Of a stretch of DNA of 7,402 bases, positions 5,966 through 7,402 are shown one piece after another. A model generated the notes under the pieces. That model did not search any database. It was not told the DNA's origin and worked only from the letters and a program-made list of their open reading frames with translations. The translations under genes were made by a program, and so were the position numbers. The stretch is taken from the NCBI GenBank assembly GCA_002794515.1, contig PGTJ01000116.1, positions 1-7,402 on the forward strand. Direction: 5' to 3'. The DNA is from Phototrophicales bacterium (GTDB lineage: Bacteria; Chloroflexota; Anaerolineae; Aggregatilineales; Phototrophicaceae). Each line of letters begins with the position of its first letter. The stretch's first letter is position 1.

Positions 5966-7379
5966 GGCATTGCAAAGTTCGACACATCGTGCTGTTGCCA
6001 CAGGCACTTATAAAGGCACGGGCAAGATGACCGTGAAAGGCTATAACGGATTACACCGCAAGGCATGTGAGCTATTCCCAGATGATTTTTATATCACCGA
6101 AACACTCCAGCTCGAAACAGATGACCATTTGACCGAACAAGAGATGGTCGCACAGGTGCAATATGCTGTTAATCAATTGGTCATCTATTTAGAGGGCATG
6201 TTCAAAGACGACATGCGTGGACGGCATGGTCGGATGCGCGGGATGCCCCCGATGGATGCCCCCGATTTTGGTGGTGATTTCGAGAGCCTCAGAAATTTGG
6301 GACGCGAATTGCGCGATCAAATTTTGGGCATGAGCAAAGGCACAATCAGGCGCGCCCTCAGCAATTTGGATGTCGATTTCGATTTTGAATGGGGTGATGG
6401 CGATGGGGCGAATATGACCGATGCCAATTTGCAGGGTCAAGATATGAGTGGCGCGAATTTACGCGGTGCGCGGATGAACGATGCCAACCTCATGGGTGCA
6501 AATTTGACCGATGCCAATTTGCAAGGCGCACGCCTGGGCAATGCCAATTTGACCCATGTCACCGCGCCACGCGCCAATTTTTCCGAATCAAAAGGGGCTG
6601 ATGCCACACTCACAGGCGGGAATTTTGCCGATGCCAATTTTTCTGCCAGCAAATATCCCAATGTGAGCGCCGATAAAGCCATTTTCACAGGGGTGAATTT
6701 TTCGGCATCCAAATTTTCCGATGCCAATTTCAGCCGTAGCAATTTGACCCGTGCCAATTTTTCGGGGACGAAAATTCCCAACGCCAAGTTTGAATTTGCC
6801 ATCCTCGAAAATGTCAATTGTTCGGGTGTGATGATGCCCGATGCCAATCTGAAGGGGGCGAATCTGACTGGTGCTATTTTGGCGGGGTGCAATGCCCCCA
6901 ATGCCGATTTCACACGGGCGATTTTGCTCAAAGCCAATTTGAGCGGTGGCAATTTGACTGATGCCAATTTTGAAGGGGCAGATTTGACCGATGCCAACCT
7001 GACGGGGGCGAATTTGCGGAATGCCAATTTTAACGGGGCAATTTTGCGCCATGTCAACCTGACAGGGGCAAATTTGCGCGATGCCAATTTGGACGGGGCA
7101 TATTTAGAAGATGTCGAGTTGATGGGCGCGATTTTGCCCGATGGACGGGTCTATAATCAAGCCGCGGATATAACCCGTTTTGGTGTGGCTAATGTCGCCC
7201 CTGTGCCACCCGTGCCACCCGTCCCGCCTGTGCCACCTGTGCCACCACCCCCATCGGCACATCCGCCAACGGGCATTTTCAACAATAAAAAGCGGCGTAT
7301 CACCATCGATGTGGATGATGACTTGCCTGTTGGCGATTTTCCACCCGTAGATGATGACGACAATCCAACCATTGTATAA
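5916..7379 (+). CDS. Pentapeptide-repeat protein with unknown N-terminal region and Pro-rich/acidic tail
   Basis: The 487-aa protein has no signal peptide or membrane segment and is probably cytoplasmic. Residues 1-98 are a compact, largely helical-looking region I do not recognise (LLRALKALQSS; KGYNGLHRKACELFPDDFYI; VQYAVNQLVIYLEGMF). A Met/Gly/Arg-rich linker (99-122) and an amphipathic helix (123-150, ESLRNLGRELRDQIL) follow. Residues 165-409 are 49 uninterrupted A(N/D)LxX pentapeptides, about 12 coils of a right-handed quadrilateral beta-helix. Then come a (VPP)5 linker (430-444) and a tail with a basic patch (NKKRR, 457-461) and Asp clusters (DVDDD, VDDDD). Known relatives of this fold include DNA mimics (Qnr, MfpA), but most family members have no known function. 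The gene overlaps the sigma gene by 50 bases, so the two are likely co-expressed. A role in controlling the sigma factor is possible but inferred from position only. Confidence 0.9.
   Translation: MDENQRQQVMQLLRALKALQSSTHRAVATGTYKGTGKMTVKGYNGLHRKACELFPDDFYITETLQLETDDHLTEQEMVAQVQYAVNQLVIYLEGMFKDDMRGRHGRMRGMPPMDAPDFGGDFESLRNLGRELRDQILGMSKGTIRRALSNLDVDFDFEWGDGDGANMTDANLQGQDMSGANLRGARMNDANLMGANLTDANLQGARLGNANLTHVTAPRANFSESKGADATLTGGNFADANFSASKYPNVSADKAIFTGVNFSASKFSDANFSRSNLTRANFSGTKIPNAKFEFAILENVNCSGVMMPDANLKGANLTGAILAGCNAPNADFTRAILLKANLSGGNLTDANFEGADLTDANLTGANLRNANFNGAILRHVNLTGANLRDANLDGAYLEDVELMGAILPDGRVYNQAADITRFGVANVAPVPPVPPVPPVPPVPPPPSAHPPTGIFNNKKRRITIDVDDDLPVGDFPPVDDDDNPTIV
6408..7142 (+). 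repeat. 49-unit pentapeptide repeat array with 15/30/60/120-bp nested periods
   Basis: The array encodes residues 165-409 with no insertion or deletion. At DNA level the phrase ATGCCAATTT or a close variant recurs every 30 bases. At every 60 bases the junction codon is GAT or AAT/AAC (Asp/Asn): the first base of this codon, at 6420, 6480, 6540 and so on to 7140, reads G,G,A,G,A,G,A,G,A,G,A,G,G. The 60-bp unit is one four-pentad coil; the G/A alternation gives a 120-bp higher-order period. Confidence 0.95.
7200..7253 (+). repeat. Val-Pro-Pro coding repeat
   Basis: Five 9-base units coding VPP (residues 430-444), preceded by one Pro and followed by two more, form a rigid extended linker between the beta-helix and the acidic tail. 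Synonymous codons vary between units (CCACCC, CCGCCT, CCACCT), so it is not a fresh slippage tract. Confidence 0.85.
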
Positions 7380-7388
7380 GCCCAAAAT

Positions 7389-7395
7389 GGGGGAG
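7389..7395 (+). promoter_or_regulatory. Likely ribosome-binding site of a gene beyond the right edge
   Basis: GGGGGAG, 9 bases after the pentapeptide stop, is followed by CAAATCC. This closely resembles the pentapeptide gene's own leader (GGAGCAAAATC then ATG), so a start codon just past the window end is likely. An alternative is that ATG 7387 itself is a start, but it has no Shine-Dalgarno. Confidence 0.4.
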
Positions 7396-7402
7396 CAAAT
7401 CC

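Noticed and set aside
6437..7087. A 216-aa open frame antisense to the pentapeptide array (and another of 154 aa at 6588-7052)
   Set aside because: Both are decapeptide-periodic by-products of the 30-bp repeat and have no ribosome-binding site or promoter. The sense frame has a clear family match.
6408..7142. 30-bp regular repeats that could be mistaken for a CRISPR array
   Set aside because: Units are contiguous with no spacers, diverge at the DNA level and stay in one reading frame with a clear pentapeptide pattern.
7311..7340. LPVGD near the C-terminus as a sortase-type wall anchor
   Set aside because: It is not LPxTG, and no signal peptide or hydrophobic C-terminal segment is present.

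Overview
The window is a gene-dense stretch of a bacterial chromosome. It holds eight complete protein genes, no RNA genes, no mobile elements and no gap over 100 bases. The gene set (CoA-type Nudix hydrolase, type I peptide deformylase, REC-PAS-class III cyclase, AlkA-like glycosylase, ECF sigma factor, long pentapeptide-repeat protein) and the protein style point to a Chloroflexota-like organism (Anaerolineae or relatives). That assignment is an impression from protein families, not a computed placement, and is only moderately confident.

Layout. (1) Bases 101-2158, + strand, three tightly coupled genes: a 92-aa basic-tailed protein of unknown function, a 389-aa protein-L-isoaspartate-O-methyltransferase-like enzyme with a long C-terminal extension, and a CoA-pyrophosphatase-type Nudix hydrolase. 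They overlap by 14 and 4 bases and end at a clear hairpin-plus-T terminator (2163-2186). (2) Bases 2193-4217, - strand, a two-gene unit: a response-regulator adenylate cyclase (REC-PAS-cyclase) followed after 3 bases by peptide deformylase. (3) A divergent intergenic region (4218-4278) with a perfect 13-base palindrome. (4) Bases 4279-7379, + strand: an AlkA-family DNA glycosylase, then an ECF sigma factor, then a 487-aa pentapeptide-repeat protein whose gene overlaps the sigma gene by 50 bases. A ribosome-binding-site-like sequence at the right edge suggests the operon continues.

The most interesting part is the sigma/pentapeptide pair. The sigma gene is preceded by a good match to an ECF (sigmaW-type) promoter, TGAACC-N16-CGTA, suggesting autoregulation. 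Its partner is not a recognisable membrane or zinc-type anti-sigma factor but a cytoplasmic-looking protein: an unrecognised N-terminal region, 49 uninterrupted pentapeptides (about 12 coils of a right-handed quadrilateral beta-helix), a (VPP)5 linker and an acidic tail. The repeat array has nested order. Every 20th residue is Asp or Asn without exception (13 of 13), and these alternate D,N,D,N for eleven consecutive coils. A second column alternates Ile with Asn/Asp in the same two-coil rhythm. Four consecutive coils carry a Ser/Thr-Lys ladder at one fixed position. This is either a footprint of array growth by 120-bp units or a structural constraint on alternate coils.
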